Part shown: one piece after another, positions 1 through 7,810 of the stretch | Layout of the letters: the number at the start of each line of letters is the position of its first letter | Position numbering within the stretch: position 1 is the stretch's first letter | Origin: Chloroflexota bacterium | GTDB lineage: Bacteria; Chloroflexota; Dormibacteria; CF-121 | Reading direction: 5' to 3' | Length of the DNA stretch: 37,233 nucleotides | NCBI GenBank assembly: GCA_005882045.1 | Contig: VBHO01000146.1 | Location: forward strand, 1-37,233 | The notes under the pieces: model-generated | What the model saw: the letters and a program-made list of their open reading frames with translations, nothing else | Databases searched by the model: none | What the model was told of the DNA's origin: nothing | Position numbers and translations under genes: made by a program

Positions 1-1
1 C

Positions 2-904
2 AAAATTTTCGACCTCGAGTGCATGGTGTACATGGTGCGCATCAGCTACGAGCAAAAGCCGTATCGCAAGAGCATGATGCAGGTCTGGGGCGCAACCGTC
101 GTCCCCAGCCCGTCCGAGCTGACCAATGCCGGGCGCAAGATCCGCGCCGAGCATCCCAACTCCACCGGCAGTCTCGGCATCGCGATCTCCGAGGCCGTCG
201 AAGATGCAGCGACTCGGGATGACACCAAGTACTCACTGGGAAGCGTCCTCAACCATGTGCTGATGCATCAAACCATCATCGGCGAAGAGGCGCTGGTGCA
301 GATGGAACGGGCCGGCGCGATGCCGGACCTCGTGGTCGGATGTGTCGGCGGTGGTAGCAATTTCTCGGGGCTCGCGTTCCCCTTCCTGCGCGACCGGCTG
401 CAGGGGAGGACAAAGACGCGGTTCCTTGCGGCGGAGCCGGACGCCTGTCCATCGATCACGCGGGGCAAGTACACCTACGACTTTGGCGACACCGGTGAAA
501 TGACGCCGCTGGTCAAGATGCACACGCTCGGCCACGGCTTCATCCCGGACGGGATCCACGCCGGCGGGCTGCGTTACCACGGCATGGCGCCGCTGGTCTC
601 CGCGCTGGTGGACCACGGCTTCATCGACGCGGTTGCCTATCCGCAGCGGACGGTCTTCGATGCCGCCGTGCAATTCGCGCGCACCGAGGGCACCATCCCG
701 GCGCCGGAGTCAGCCCATGCCATTCGCGCGGTGATCGACGAGGCCATCAAGGCGCGTGAGCGCGGTGAGTCGCCGGTCATCCTCTTCAACCTGAGTGGCC
801 ATGGCCTGCTCGACCTGGGGGCCTACGACGCCTACTTTGCGGGGACCCTGTCGGACGTCGCACTCTCGGAGGCGCGCATCGAGGAACTCGTCGGCGCGCT
901 CTAG
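2..904 (+). CDS. trpB2: Tryptophan synthase beta-like protein TrpB2, 5'-truncated by the window edge
   Basis: Pyridoxal-phosphate enzyme of the TrpB2 branch, which condenses indole with serine (or phosphoserine) to make tryptophan. The frame is open from base 2 and about 300 C-terminal residues are present. The PLP-binding lysine region lies upstream of the window and cannot be checked. Visible hallmarks are the phosphate-cradle loop [11 protein letters not shown], the GEEALVQME segment typical of TrpB2 insertions, and the C-terminal [10 protein letters not shown] stretch. No other trp gene is in view, as is common for stand-alone TrpB2. It ends convergently with the KGG gene at 948. TrpB2 rather than TrpB1 is inferred from the family-specific segments; a related PLP lyase is much less likely. 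Confidence 0.93.
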   Translation, partial: KIFDLECMVYMVRISYEQKPYRKSMMQVWGATVVPSPSELTNAGRKIRAEHPNSTGSLGIAISEAVEDAATRDDTKYSLGSVLNHVLMHQTIIGEEALVQMERAGAMPDLVVGCVGGGSNFSGLAFPFLRDRLQGRTKTRFLAAEPDACPSITRGKYTYDFGDTGEMTPLVKMHTLGHGFIPDGIHAGGLRYHGMAPLVSALVDHGFIDAVAYPQRTVFDAAVQFARTEGTIPAPESAHAIRAVIDEAIKARERGESPVILFNLSGHGLLDLGAYDAYFAGTLSDVALSEARIEELVGAL

Positions 905-913
905 CCGCCAATC

Positions 914-942
914 AGGGAGGAGACCCGGCCGGTTTCCTCCCT
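914..942. terminator. Hairpin between convergent genes, probable bidirectional terminator
   Basis: A 12-bp stem (914-925 with 931-942, one G-T pair) with a 5-base GC loop fills the 43-bp gap between trpB2 and the convergent KGG gene. There is no clear T run on either side, so termination is inferred from position and stem strength. Confidence 0.5.
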
Positions 943-947
943 ATCGG

Positions 948-1235
948 TCAGTGGCGCCCGCCCTCGCGGCCGATGGCGGCCATCCGGTTGCGATCCTGGC
1001 TGGAGGCTTCGCCACCCTTGCGGCCGGCGGCTCGCGCCTCCTCGGAGGAAAACTCGTGTGCCGATCCTTTTTCGTGGGCTGCCTTGCCGCCTTTGCTGCC
1101 CGCCGAGCGGGCTTCTTCCGGACTGAACTCGTGCGCTGACCCCTTTTGGTGCGCCGCCTGGCCGCCCTTGCTGGCGATCTCCCGCTGCTTTGCCTCGTCC
1201 ATAGAACCGAAGCCTCGCTTGCCGCTGCCTGGCAT
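948..1235 (-). CDS. KGG-repeat stress-induced hydrophilic protein
   Basis: A 95-residue very hydrophilic protein related to the GsiB/YciG-like KGG-repeat family, associated with general stress and desiccation. It carries repeated KGG units: ASKGGQAAHQKGSAHEFS, then SKGGKAAHEKGSAHEFS, then a final RKGGEAS. The ATG at 1235 is chosen because AAAGGAGG sits 7 bases upstream; the open frame continues to 1328 without another good ribosome site. The role is inferred from the family; no catalytic residues are expected. Confidence 0.85.
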   Translation of the reverse strand: MPGSGKRGFGSMDEAKQREIASKGGQAAHQKGSAHEFSPEEARSAGSKGGKAAHEKGSAHEFSSEEARAAGRKGGEASSQDRNRMAAIGREGGRH

Positions 1236-1433
1236 TGTTTCGCCTCCTTTCAACTGGACGACGGCACGCAGGAGATGGTCAGGCCCGCGAGCCACTGATG
1301 CTATTGCCGCTATCAATTTAGCTGACACGGTTGGCTGGCTGTCAAGAATCGCGATGCAAACGGACGCGCCACCAAACGTCGCTTCCCGGGCGAGGCCGGT
1401 TGCAGCGAAGCTGCGACGCGAGGCCTGACCCCG

Positions 1434-1994
1434 CTAGTAACCCGCGGGCTCGCGGCCGCTGAAGAAGGCGCGCACCCTCTCCCCAAAGGTCCCCTGAGCG
1501 CGGTCCGGCGCGGTGCGGCGCGGACGGTCCGGCGCATTCGTGGCGGCCACCGGCTCGCGATCCGCCGCTGTCGTCGCCCCGGCCGGCTCGCGGTCCACGC
1601 CCTCCCCGGTGGTGGCGGCGACGCCGCGGTCCACGGACCGCCCGCCTTCCCACGCCGGAGCGGGCTGATTGCCATGGAGCTCGCTGCGAACCCGCGCGTT
1701 CTCCTCGCGCAACCGCTGGTTCTCGCGACGCAGGTCGGTGATCGCCGATTCGCGGGTCGTCACCCTACGCCGCATCGAACCGACGCGTACGCCGTGCACC
1801 AGGCCCGAATAGATCATGTAGAGCAAGAACAAGCCGCCGAACACGGCCGCGGTGAGCACGACCGGGACCCAATCGGGGATCGCGGACCAGTGCCACTGCC
1901 AGAGCGTCACGTCATGCGTGCCGGCGTTCCCGCTCACCGCATAGACGGCCACGATGCCAGCGGCGGCGATCAGGAGCAGCAGGAATAGGATCAT
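1434..1994 (-). CDS. LapA-domain-like (DUF1049) membrane protein with coiled coil and disordered tail
   Basis: A 186-residue protein. The N terminus is a hydrophobic segment (about residues 1-21). A second membrane helix lies near residues 42-66 (VPVVLTAAVFGGLFLLYMIY). Between them is the short W-rich loop seen in LapA/DUF1049 proteins. A short coiled coil (LRRENQRLREENARVRSEL) follows, then a repeated D-R-E-P-A-type tail that looks disordered. The ATG at 1994 has GGAGGG 7 bases upstream; the TTG two codons earlier is too close to that site. The family link rests on topology and the coiled coil, so the function (envelope-associated) is uncertain. Confidence 0.7.
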   Translation of the reverse strand: MILFLLLLIAAAGIVAVYAVSGNAGTHDVTLWQWHWSAIPDWVPVVLTAAVFGGLFLLYMIYSGLVHGVRVGSMRRRVTTRESAITDLRRENQRLREENARVRSELHGNQPAPAWEGGRSVDRGVAATTGEGVDREPAGATTAADREPVAATNAPDRPRRTAPDRAQGTFGERVRAFFSGREPAGY

Positions 1995-2042
1995 GGGCAA
2001 TCCCTCCAGGATGTTAAGTTGGCTGCCAACAATGCAGGTATC

Positions 2043-2570
2043 ATGTTACCTGACAGCGGATCCGCGCGTCAAGGCGGCGAATTGGCTGAGCTCGTGATTC
2101 GCCGCCTGGCGGCCGCCGACTGGGCCGCCTTCCGTGCGGTCCGCCTGGCGGCCCTGCGGGACGCCCCCCAGGCCTTCGGATCGACCGCAAGCGATGCCGA
2201 GAAGCTCGATGAGGCGGAGTGGCGGCGCCGGCTCGAGCAACGGGCGGTCTTCCTGGCGGAAGTCGCAAGCCAGCCGGTGGGGCTGGCGGCCGGGGTTGAC
2301 GGCGATCGGCCAGGGGAGGCTGAGCTCATCTCGATGTGGGTGGCGCCCGCCTGGCGGGGTCAGGGCGTCGGTGATCGCCTGGTGGACGCTGTGCTCGCGT
2401 GGGCTGCGAGTGAACAATTCACGACGCTGTGCCTGTGGGTCGCGGCCGGCAACGCCCGGGCGGAGCGCCTCTATACCCGGCATGGATTCGCAGCAACCGG
2501 CCGGGTGCAGCCCATGGGAGGGGAGAGGGTCGACCGTCTCGAATTCGAGATGCGCCGCAGAATCGGCTAG
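2043..2570 (+). CDS. GNAT-family N-acetyltransferase
   Basis: Acetyl-CoA dependent acyltransferase of about 175 residues. The GNAT fold is seen as the N-terminal strand VIRRLAAADW, the motif-A region LISMWVAPAWRGQGVGDRLV with the acetyl-CoA pyrophosphate loop RGQGVG, and the motif-B region NARAERLYTRHGF. The substrate is not predictable. The start is uncertain: ATG 2043 is used, with TTG 2019 and GTG 2094 as alternatives and no strong ribosome site at any of them. The gene diverges from the LapA-like gene; a short palindrome TTGGCTGCCAA (2019-2029) lies between them. Its 3' end overlaps the next convergent gene by 4 bp. Confidence 0.85.
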   Translation: MLPDSGSARQGGELAELVIRRLAAADWAAFRAVRLAALRDAPQAFGSTASDAEKLDEAEWRRRLEQRAVFLAEVASQPVGLAAGVDGDRPGEAELISMWVAPAWRGQGVGDRLVDAVLAWAASEQFTTLCLWVAAGNARAERLYTRHGFAATGRVQPMGGERVDRLEFEMRRRIG

Positions 2571-2809
2571 CGCAGATCGCGGACGGCGGCGGTGCCGAGG
2601 AAGCCCGTGGCCAGCGCCACGGTCGCCAGCCGCATCGAATCGACAAGCCACCCGCCGGCGGCGCTGAGGCTGAGGGTGAGCGCGGCACAGATTGAGCCGC
2701 ACAGCCCAGCGATCAGCCAGAGTGGCCAACGCCGGCGTCCAGGCCATGCCAGCAGAAGGCACAATAGAAAGGCGACCAGGATGAAACCCCCCACCATCCT
2801 GGTCGCCAT
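2567..2809 (-). CDS. Small hypothetical membrane protein
   Basis: An 80-residue hydrophobic protein with two predicted membrane helices (MVGGFILVAFLLCLLLAW and LWLIAGLCGSICAALTLSL) and a short basic loop between them. I do not recognise a family. The ATG at 2809 follows a GGGGGG stretch; the frame continues to a GTG at 2842. It lies downstream of and in the same direction as the LuxR gene (142 bp gap), so co-transcription is possible. The convergent 4-bp overlap with the GNAT gene leaves little room for a spurious frame, but the call rests only on hydrophobicity and spacing. Confidence 0.5.
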   Translation of the reverse strand: MATRMVGGFILVAFLLCLLLAWPGRRRWPLWLIAGLCGSICAALTLSLSAAGGWLVDSMRLATVALATGFLGTAAVRDLR

Positions 2810-2951
2810 CGGCGTGCCCCCCAGGTCGATTGGCACCCCCACTGCTGTAAGCCTAGGGCGAGTTCGCCTTCACCGGTATCCCCCAGGGTGATGAAAGATC
2901 GGCCCGCGCGGTTCCAACCGGGGGAGGGCGAACGGGGGAGAGGGAGAGCCG

Positions 2952-3812
2952 CTAGATCAGATTCTGGCGGGAGGCGGCGGCCACGGCCTCGGCGCGATTG
3001 CGGGCATTGAGCCGGCTCAACAAGTTCTCGACGTAGGTCTTGACCGTGTTCTCGCTCAAATGCAGACGATTGGCGATCATGCCGTTGGAGAAGCCTTCCG
3101 CGACCAGCTCGAGGACCTCCTGCTCGCGCGGTGAGAGCCGGACGGCTGGAACGCTGGCGCTCGTGACGGGCGTGACCACCGCGCTGACGATGACCGGCGG
3201 CGTGGGAAGGCTCGATCCGTCCGGAGCGAGCGCTGTCCCCTGGGGCAGCACCCCGCCGATGACGATCCGATCGTAGGCCGCGAGAATCGCGCCCGCGACC
3301 ACCATGATCAGGCTCCAGAGCAATACGTCCCGGCCGTCGAATTCCAGGCCGAGAAAGGCCTTGAGCGCCGCATGTAGCGCGATCATCCCGACGACGAAGA
3401 TGCCGACAGAGAGCATCGCGCCCTCGGCGCCGTCGTAGGCCACCATCCACACGATCAGGAGGATGTAGGCGGCATAGATGCTGGTACTCGCGCCGACGCC
3501 GCCGAAGACGAAAAGCACCAGGAAGTAGCTGACCGTATCCAACAGGGTGAGGGCGCGGCCGATGCGCAGGATCGAGTCGTCGTCGGCCCTGGAGATCGCG
3601 ATCATCCCCCAGGCGTTGTAACTGGCGACCCAGATGAGGACTAGCGCCAGCCCGATCGGTGAAATCGGCTTCACCGCCAGGGAGAGGATCGCCGCAAAGA
3701 GCAGGCCCGGCCAGCGAACCACCGTTCCGAGACGGGCCAGCCGGCGGAGCGATGCCGCGTTCAGACGCGGACGCTCGGCGGCGTCGAGTCCAAGGAACGA
3801 CAGCGTCCGCAT
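2952..3812 (-). CDS. Membrane-anchored LuxR-family transcriptional regulator
   Basis: A 286-residue protein. The N-terminal about 190 residues hold five to six hydrophobic helices. A Pro/Val/Thr-rich linker and a C-terminal LuxR/FixJ-type helix-turn-helix follow (about residues 222-280). HTH signature: LSPREQEVLELVAEGFSN and the recognition helix LSENTVKTYVENLLSRL. Such one-component regulators sense a signal in the membrane domain and bind DNA directly. It lies 81 bp downstream of the selenoprotein gene on the same strand, with a candidate -10 (TAGAAT) in the gap, so it probably has its own promoter. The ligand is unknown. Confidence 0.88.
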   Translation of the reverse strand: MRTLSFLGLDAAERPRLNAASLRRLARLGTVVRWPGLLFAAILSLAVKPISPIGLALVLIWVASYNAWGMIAISRADDDSILRIGRALTLLDTVSYFLVLFVFGGVGASTSIYAAYILLIVWMVAYDGAEGAMLSVGIFVVGMIALHAALKAFLGLEFDGRDVLLWSLIMVVAGAILAAYDRIVIGGVLPQGTALAPDGSSLPTPPVIVSAVVTPVTSASVPAVRLSPREQEVLELVAEGFSNGMIANRLHLSENTVKTYVENLLSRLNARNRAEAVAAASRQNLI

Positions 3813-3876
3813 TTTCCCCGACCTCCGCCCTGCCCCCCTCAGGGTGGCCCCATTCTACCGGCGAGTTCCGAGCCCG

Positions 3877-3895
3877 TAAAGACGCGCGGCGCGTC
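3877..3895 (-). terminator. Short hairpin with TTTA tail after the thioredoxin/NHL gene
   Basis: On the minus strand GACGCG-CCG-CGCGTC is followed by TTTA, starting at the stop codon of the thioredoxin/NHL gene. It is a weak intrinsic terminator candidate separating it from the LuxR gene. Confidence 0.35.
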
Positions 3896-5369
3896 AGTCG
3901 CCGATGACGGTCCGAACCGTCCCGCTGGTCCAATCCGCGACCGCGATCCGGTGGTTGTTGGTGTCCGCTATGTAGAGGCCCTCGACGCCGGCACAGACAC
4001 CGCCGGGCTCGCGGAACGCCGCCGATGGCCCGGCTCCGTCCGCCCGTCCCGCGGCGCCGCTCCCGAGCCAGCTGGTGGCGGCGCGGCGCCCCGGGTCCAG
4101 GCGCTTGATTTTGTTGTTGTAGCTATCGGCCACATATAGGGTGGCGTCGTGGCCGGTAATCCCAAGCGGATGCTGCAGGCGCACCGCATCGCCCTCGCCG
4201 TCCTGGTCGCCAAAGACGAACAGGTCCTCGCCGACCAGGGTTGTCACACGCGCGGTATGGAGGTCGATATCGCGGACGGCGCTGACTTCGGAATCCGCCA
4301 CATACAGGTGTCCGTCGAGAATCGTGAGTCCGCTCGATTGGGCGAACCACGCCTCGCCCGCCGCTCCATCGAGCAGGCCCTCGCGACCGGTGCCGGCAAA
4401 GGGGGCAACCGCACCGCGGTCGAGGTCGAGCGTCCAGATCTGGTGGGTCCCGGCCATCGCGATGTACAGGAGGCGGTCCGCGAGTGCCAGGTCCCAGGGC
4501 GAGCTCAGCGGCGTCGACCGGCCGGGCCCGCCGGTGCCCGGTCGTAAGGCCTGCTCCCCGGTGCCCGCCAGCGTCGTGACGAGACCGGATTCGAGGTCGA
4601 TGGCCCGGATCGCGTGGTTTTCCGTATCCGCAACGTAGAGCGTCGAACCCGATCGGGCTATGCCCTGGGGTTGCTGAAACGCGGCGCGCTCGTCCGGCCC
4701 GTCAGCAAACCCGGGCTCACCCGAGCCGTAGGTCCGCCGGATCGAGCCGTCGAAGCCGGTGAAGACAATGCGGTGATGGTTGCTGTCGGCGACGAACAGC
4801 CCGTCCTTTGTCGCCAGCACCTTGCCGGGGAAGCTCAACGTTCGCGCCGGTTCGCGGATCTCCTCGAGCGCGATCGTCGAGGCAGGCGCATGAAGCAGAC
4901 CCCGCTCCTCGAACTCCTTCAGCATGCCGGCGACGAGAGGATCGAACTGCTCGAAGGGCAGTTCGCCCTCGTGCTTTCCGATGACGCGACCCTCCGGGTC
5001 GATGAACATCAGCGTCGGCCAGGCCCGGCCGCCAAAGCGCTGCCAAACGGCAAAGTCCCGGTCATTCACGACCGGATGCTCGATGCGATACCGGAGCACC
5101 GCTTCCCGCAAGTTGGCGGTCTCGCGCTCAGCCGGGAATTTGGGTGAATGGACGCCGACCACGATCACCCGGTCTCCATACTTCTGTTCGATCTTCCGCA
5201 ACTGCGGAAAGGTATGCATGCAGTTGATTCAACAGAAGGTCCAGAAATCGATGATTGCCAGCCGCCCGCGCAGGTCGGCGATGTGCAGCGGCCGGGATAC
5301 GTTGAGCCAGTCGAGCCCTTGTGGGAAGTCGGGGGCGCGAACCGTGCCGGCGTAGGTGTGAACGGCCAT
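3894..5369 (-). CDS. Selenocysteine-containing thioredoxin-like/NHL-repeat protein (NHLRC2-type); TGA at 5229-5231 read as Sec47
   Basis: Probable 491-residue selenoprotein. From ATG 5369 the N terminus (WLNVSRPLHIADLRG, then IIDFWTFC) matches the start of NHLRC2-type thioredoxin-like domains, whose redox motif is C-C-I-N-C. Here the second Cys codon is TGA (codon 47), giving C46-U47-I-N-C50, a UxxC redox pair. A hairpin fitting a bacterial SECIS follows. The thioredoxin domain covers about residues 10-150. Downstream are five to six NHL beta-propeller repeats with recurring LYVADSxNxxI motifs (for example GLFVADSNHHRIV, LYVADSYNNKIKRL, LYIADTNNHRIAV). Ordinary gene calling would start at ATG 5219 and lose the active site. 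The first ATG follows a weak TACCAT -10 by 9 bases. Alternatives: a recent nonsense mutation or a sequencing error, both less likely given the exact motif position and the hairpin. Confidence 0.85.
5193..5210 (-). promoter_or_regulatory. Candidate bacterial SECIS hairpin inside the thioredoxin/NHL gene
   Basis: On the mRNA (minus strand) UUUCCGC (5210-5204) pairs with GCGGAAG (5199-5193) around the tetraloop AGUU (5203-5200). The loop begins 25 nt after the UGA. Bacterial SECIS elements are short stem-loops directly downstream of the UGA, with a G among the first two loop bases and the loop roughly 16-37 nt away; all three hold here. SelB binding is inferred. Confidence 0.75.
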
Positions 5370-5417
5370 CCCGGGTCAATGGTACCGACGCCGTGTTCGT
5401 GGGCTTCCTACCAACGT

Positions 5418-5423
5418 TACAAT
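5418..5423 (+). promoter_or_regulatory. Candidate -10 box of the L,D-transpeptidase gene
   Basis: TACAAT lies 12 bases before the ATG at 5436, so the transcript would have only a few leader bases. No good -35 hexamer is seen 17 bp upstream. It sits in the divergent gap with the selenoprotein gene. Confidence 0.45.
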
Positions 5424-5435
5424 GTGCCTAACACT

Positions 5436-6638
5436 ATGTCTGCTAGCGGATGGTGGCGACCGCGCCCGGGCCGCCTGACGTGGCCGGCACGCCGGCCCTC
5501 CCTGCGCGCGGTGCTGATTGCCATCCTGGCCGTGGGGCTGGCGCTCAGCAGCCGGGGGGCGAGCGCGATCCTCTTGAATGGCCAACCGACCGGTAGGGCG
5601 ACGGCAGCGCTCGCGAGTACGCCGGCCGCGGCGGACGCGGCCATCCGGGCCGATTCGAACCGGCTGACCGGTGCGGTCCAGGCCGATCCGCACGCCGTGC
5701 GAGCCTCGGCGCAGGTCGCGCTTGCGGCCGGACGGAACGATGCCACGATCGCTACCTTTCTCAAGCTGCGCTGGGCGGGTCGACTGAGTGCCGCGCTCGA
5801 ACGCTACGGCGCCATGCTGACCGTTCCTGAAGCGCAACAGCTCTCGTTGGCGGCAGCCGGCATCCAGCATTACGCGGCGCAACTTCACAACGGCCTGCTG
5901 CACGATGGGCCAGGCCGGATGATCATCGTCTCGGTGCAGGCGCAGCGGCTGACCGCCTACGAGGATGGCCGAGTCGTGGTGGATACCGCAGTCACGACCG
6001 GGCGCCCGGCGCTCGCGACCGATATCGGCGCGATGCGGGTGCTGCGCAAGGACGCGCCCTGGACCATGCAGTCACCCTGGCCCAAGGGATCGCCCGAGTG
6101 GTACCCGGACACGGTCGTCCAGATGGTGGTCTGGTTCACCAAAAACGGCGAGGGGCTGCATGACGCCAGCTGGCAACCAGCGGCAACGCTTGGACCAGGA
6201 TCGCAGTTTGGTCCCTTCGCGAGCCATGGTTGCATCCACCTGCCGCTGGCCGCTGTCACGACGCTCTTCGATTGGGCGCCCATCGGGACGCCGGTCGTGG
6301 TGTACCCAGGGGACGGCTCGCCGCTCGGGAGCCAGGCGCTGCAGCAATCGGTCGACGCGATGGGCAACCCGGTCAGCGCCGTTCGCCGTCGTAGTCATCA
6401 GAGGCCTGATGAAACGTCTGCTCGTGTCGATCATCGTCACGCTGGCGATCGCCGCCTGTGGCACGGCGGCAGCAACGCCAATTCCGTCCGGAACGGGCAT
6501 TCAGGGCGTGGTGCAGTCGGGTCCCACCTGCCCTGTCGAGCGGATCAACTCACCTTGTCCGCCGCATCCTCTCGCCGCGACTATTGTGGTGGGCGACGCG
6601 GCCGGTCACGAGGTGGCGCGCACGCACTCCGCTGCTGA
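5436..6638 (+). CDS. L,D-transpeptidase (YkuD domain), with an anomalous C-terminal extension
   Basis: Cell-wall cross-linking enzyme forming 3-3 peptide bridges or attaching proteins to peptidoglycan. An N-terminal signal/anchor helix (about residues 22-45) is followed by a roughly 100-residue Ala-rich region, then the YkuD domain from IIVSVQAQRLTAYEDG to TPVVVYPG. The catalytic motif is SHGCIHLP with Cys266. The start at 5436 follows a TACAAT box; ATG 5379 is an alternative. The family normally ends soon after the domain (about residue 300), but this frame runs on to 6638 through Arg/Ser-rich, non-protein-like sequence. That extension overlaps the next gene by 230 bp in another frame. A frameshift or lost stop near 6360-6400 is likely. 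Confidence 0.85.
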   Translation: MSASGWWRPRPGRLTWPARRPSLRAVLIAILAVGLALSSRGASAILLNGQPTGRATAALASTPAAADAAIRADSNRLTGAVQADPHAVRASAQVALAAGRNDATIATFLKLRWAGRLSAALERYGAMLTVPEAQQLSLAAAGIQHYAAQLHNGLLHDGPGRMIIVSVQAQRLTAYEDGRVVVDTAVTTGRPALATDIGAMRVLRKDAPWTMQSPWPKGSPEWYPDTVVQMVVWFTKNGEGLHDASWQPAATLGPGSQFGPFASHGCIHLPLAAVTTLFDWAPIGTPVVVYPGDGSPLGSQALQQSVDAMGNPVSAVRRRSHQRPDETSARVDHRHAGDRRLWHGGSNANSVRNGHSGRGAVGSHLPCRADQLTLSAASSRRDYCGGRRGRSRGGAHALRC

Positions 6639-6795
6639 TGGACATTTCAAAGTCGATGTCGCGCCGGGAACCTATACCGTCGTGGGCCTGAACATCAACT
6701 CCAGCATGCTGCCGCGGCCGATCGCGACAACCGTGACGGTGACCTCAGGCAGCTATGCCAGCGTCATCGTCGCGTACGACAGCGGAATTCGTTAG
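6409..6795 (+). CDS. Small lipoprotein with carboxypeptidase-regulatory-like beta domain
   Basis: A 128-residue secreted lipoprotein. The signal peptide MKRLLVSIIVTLAIAAC ends in the lipobox I-A-A-C (Cys17). The mature part resembles a prealbumin-like or carboxypeptidase-regulatory-like domain (GIQGVVQSGPTCP, then GHFKVDVAPGTYTVVGLN and VTVTSGSYASVIVAYD). Such domains occur in bacterial surface proteins, often with P-C-P motifs like those here. AGAGG lies 4 bases before the ATG. The codon pattern here is coding-like, unlike the overlapping transpeptidase frame, so this is taken as the real gene between 6409 and 6638. It ends in a 4-bp convergent overlap with the pirin gene. Confidence 0.8.
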   Translation: MKRLLVSIIVTLAIAACGTAAATPIPSGTGIQGVVQSGPTCPVERINSPCPPHPLAATIVVGDAAGHEVARTHSAADGHFKVDVAPGTYTVVGLNINSSMLPRPIATTVTVTSGSYASVIVAYDSGIR

Positions 6796-7757
6796 TTGCC
6801 GATATGCGCCGCGGGAATCGTTCCCATCCGGCCGCGACGGAAGTCATCGAAGGCCTGGGCCAATTCCTCGTGCGTGTTCATCACGAACGGTCCGTACCAG
6901 GCCACCGGCTCACCAATCGGCTCACCGCCGAGGACGAGCACCTCGAGGTTCGGCGACCGGCTTTCCTGCGTGAGGTCGGCGGTCAGGCTGATCACGTCGC
7001 CCTCGCCGAAGGCCGCCAGCTGTCCGGTGCGGATGGGTGCGCGCTTGGCGCCCACTGTTCCGCGTCCGGCGAGGACGTATACCAGCCCATTGAACTCGCG
7101 CCGCCAGGGAAGACGGAGCTCAGCTCCCGGATTGACCGTGACGTGGAGCAGGCTGATCGGAGTGTGCGTCATGCCAGGGCCTTTATGGCCCGCGATCTCT
7201 CCAGCGATCACCCGCAGCAGCGCGCCACCGTCGTGTGAGGCGAGCAGCGTGACCCGGCTCGCGCCGATGTCCTGGTAACGCGGCGGCGTCCACTTCTCAT
7301 CGGCCGGCAGGTTGACCCAGAGCTGGATGCCGTGGAAGAGTCCGCCGCTGGTGATCAACGCCTCCGGCGGCCGCTCGATGTGGAGGATGCCGGCCCCAGC
7401 CGTCATCCACTGGGTGGCGCCATTGGTGATCAGGCCGCCCCCGCCGGTGGAGTCCTGGTGCTGAAAGGTGCCGTCGATCATGTAGGTCACGGTCTCGAAG
7501 CCGCGATGCGGATGCCAGGCCGTGCCCTTCGGTTCGCCCGGTCCGTACTCCACCTCACCCATCTGATCCATGTGAATGAAGGGATCCAGCAACCGCTGGT
7601 CGAGCCCGTAGAAGGCGCGGCGCACGGGGAACCCCTCGCCCTCGACGCCCTTCGGCGCCGTGGTGATGGCGAGCACCGGACGGTCGACGCTGGTCGCACC
7701 ATCAAGTTCAGGCAGACGAGGCAACGTCAGGATGTTTTCGACAGTGACTGCGGGCAT
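6792..7757 (-). CDS. Pirin family protein (bicupin, metal-binding)
   Basis: A 321-residue pirin-like protein with an N-terminal cupin carrying the iron-binding set H82, H84 (AWHPHRGFETVTYM), H126 and E128 (AGAGILHIERPP), and a less conserved C-terminal cupin. Pirins include quercetin 2,3-dioxygenases and redox-sensing cofactors; which role applies here is not determinable. The C terminus (about residues 285-321) matches the family tail YGPFVMNTHEEL with a DDFRRGRMG ending. The ATG at 7757 is preceded by TATATC at a 7-base gap, suggesting a leaderless or near-leaderless message. It is divergent from the LLM oxidoreductase gene. Confidence 0.93.
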   Translation of the reverse strand: MPAVTVENILTLPRLPELDGATSVDRPVLAITTAPKGVEGEGFPVRRAFYGLDQRLLDPFIHMDQMGEVEYGPGEPKGTAWHPHRGFETVTYMIDGTFQHQDSTGGGGLITNGATQWMTAGAGILHIERPPEALITSGGLFHGIQLWVNLPADEKWTPPRYQDIGASRVTLLASHDGGALLRVIAGEIAGHKGPGMTHTPISLLHVTVNPGAELRLPWRREFNGLVYVLAGRGTVGAKRAPIRTGQLAAFGEGDVISLTADLTQESRSPNLEVLVLGGEPIGEPVAWYGPFVMNTHEELAQAFDDFRRGRMGTIPAAHIGN

Positions 7758-7764
7758 GGCACTC

Positions 7765-7801
7765 GATATAACTCTCGCACCCGAGTTGCTATTCCGATAA
7801 C
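7765..7801. promoter_or_regulatory. Divergent -10 elements for pirin (-) and LLM oxidoreductase (+)
   Basis: In the 53-bp divergent gap, TATATC (minus, 7770-7765) lies 7 bases from the pirin ATG. GATAAC (plus, 7796-7801) lies 9 bases from the LLM GTG at 7811. No convincing -35 boxes are visible, so these are tentative. Confidence 0.35.
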
Positions 7802-7810
7802 GTCAGGGGC

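Noticed and set aside
5229-5231. TGA as evidence for a pseudogene or for TGA read as Trp/Gly
   Set aside because: Many genes here end in TGA, so it is not reassigned. It falls exactly on the redox residue and is followed by a SECIS-like stem, while the rest of the gene is intact.
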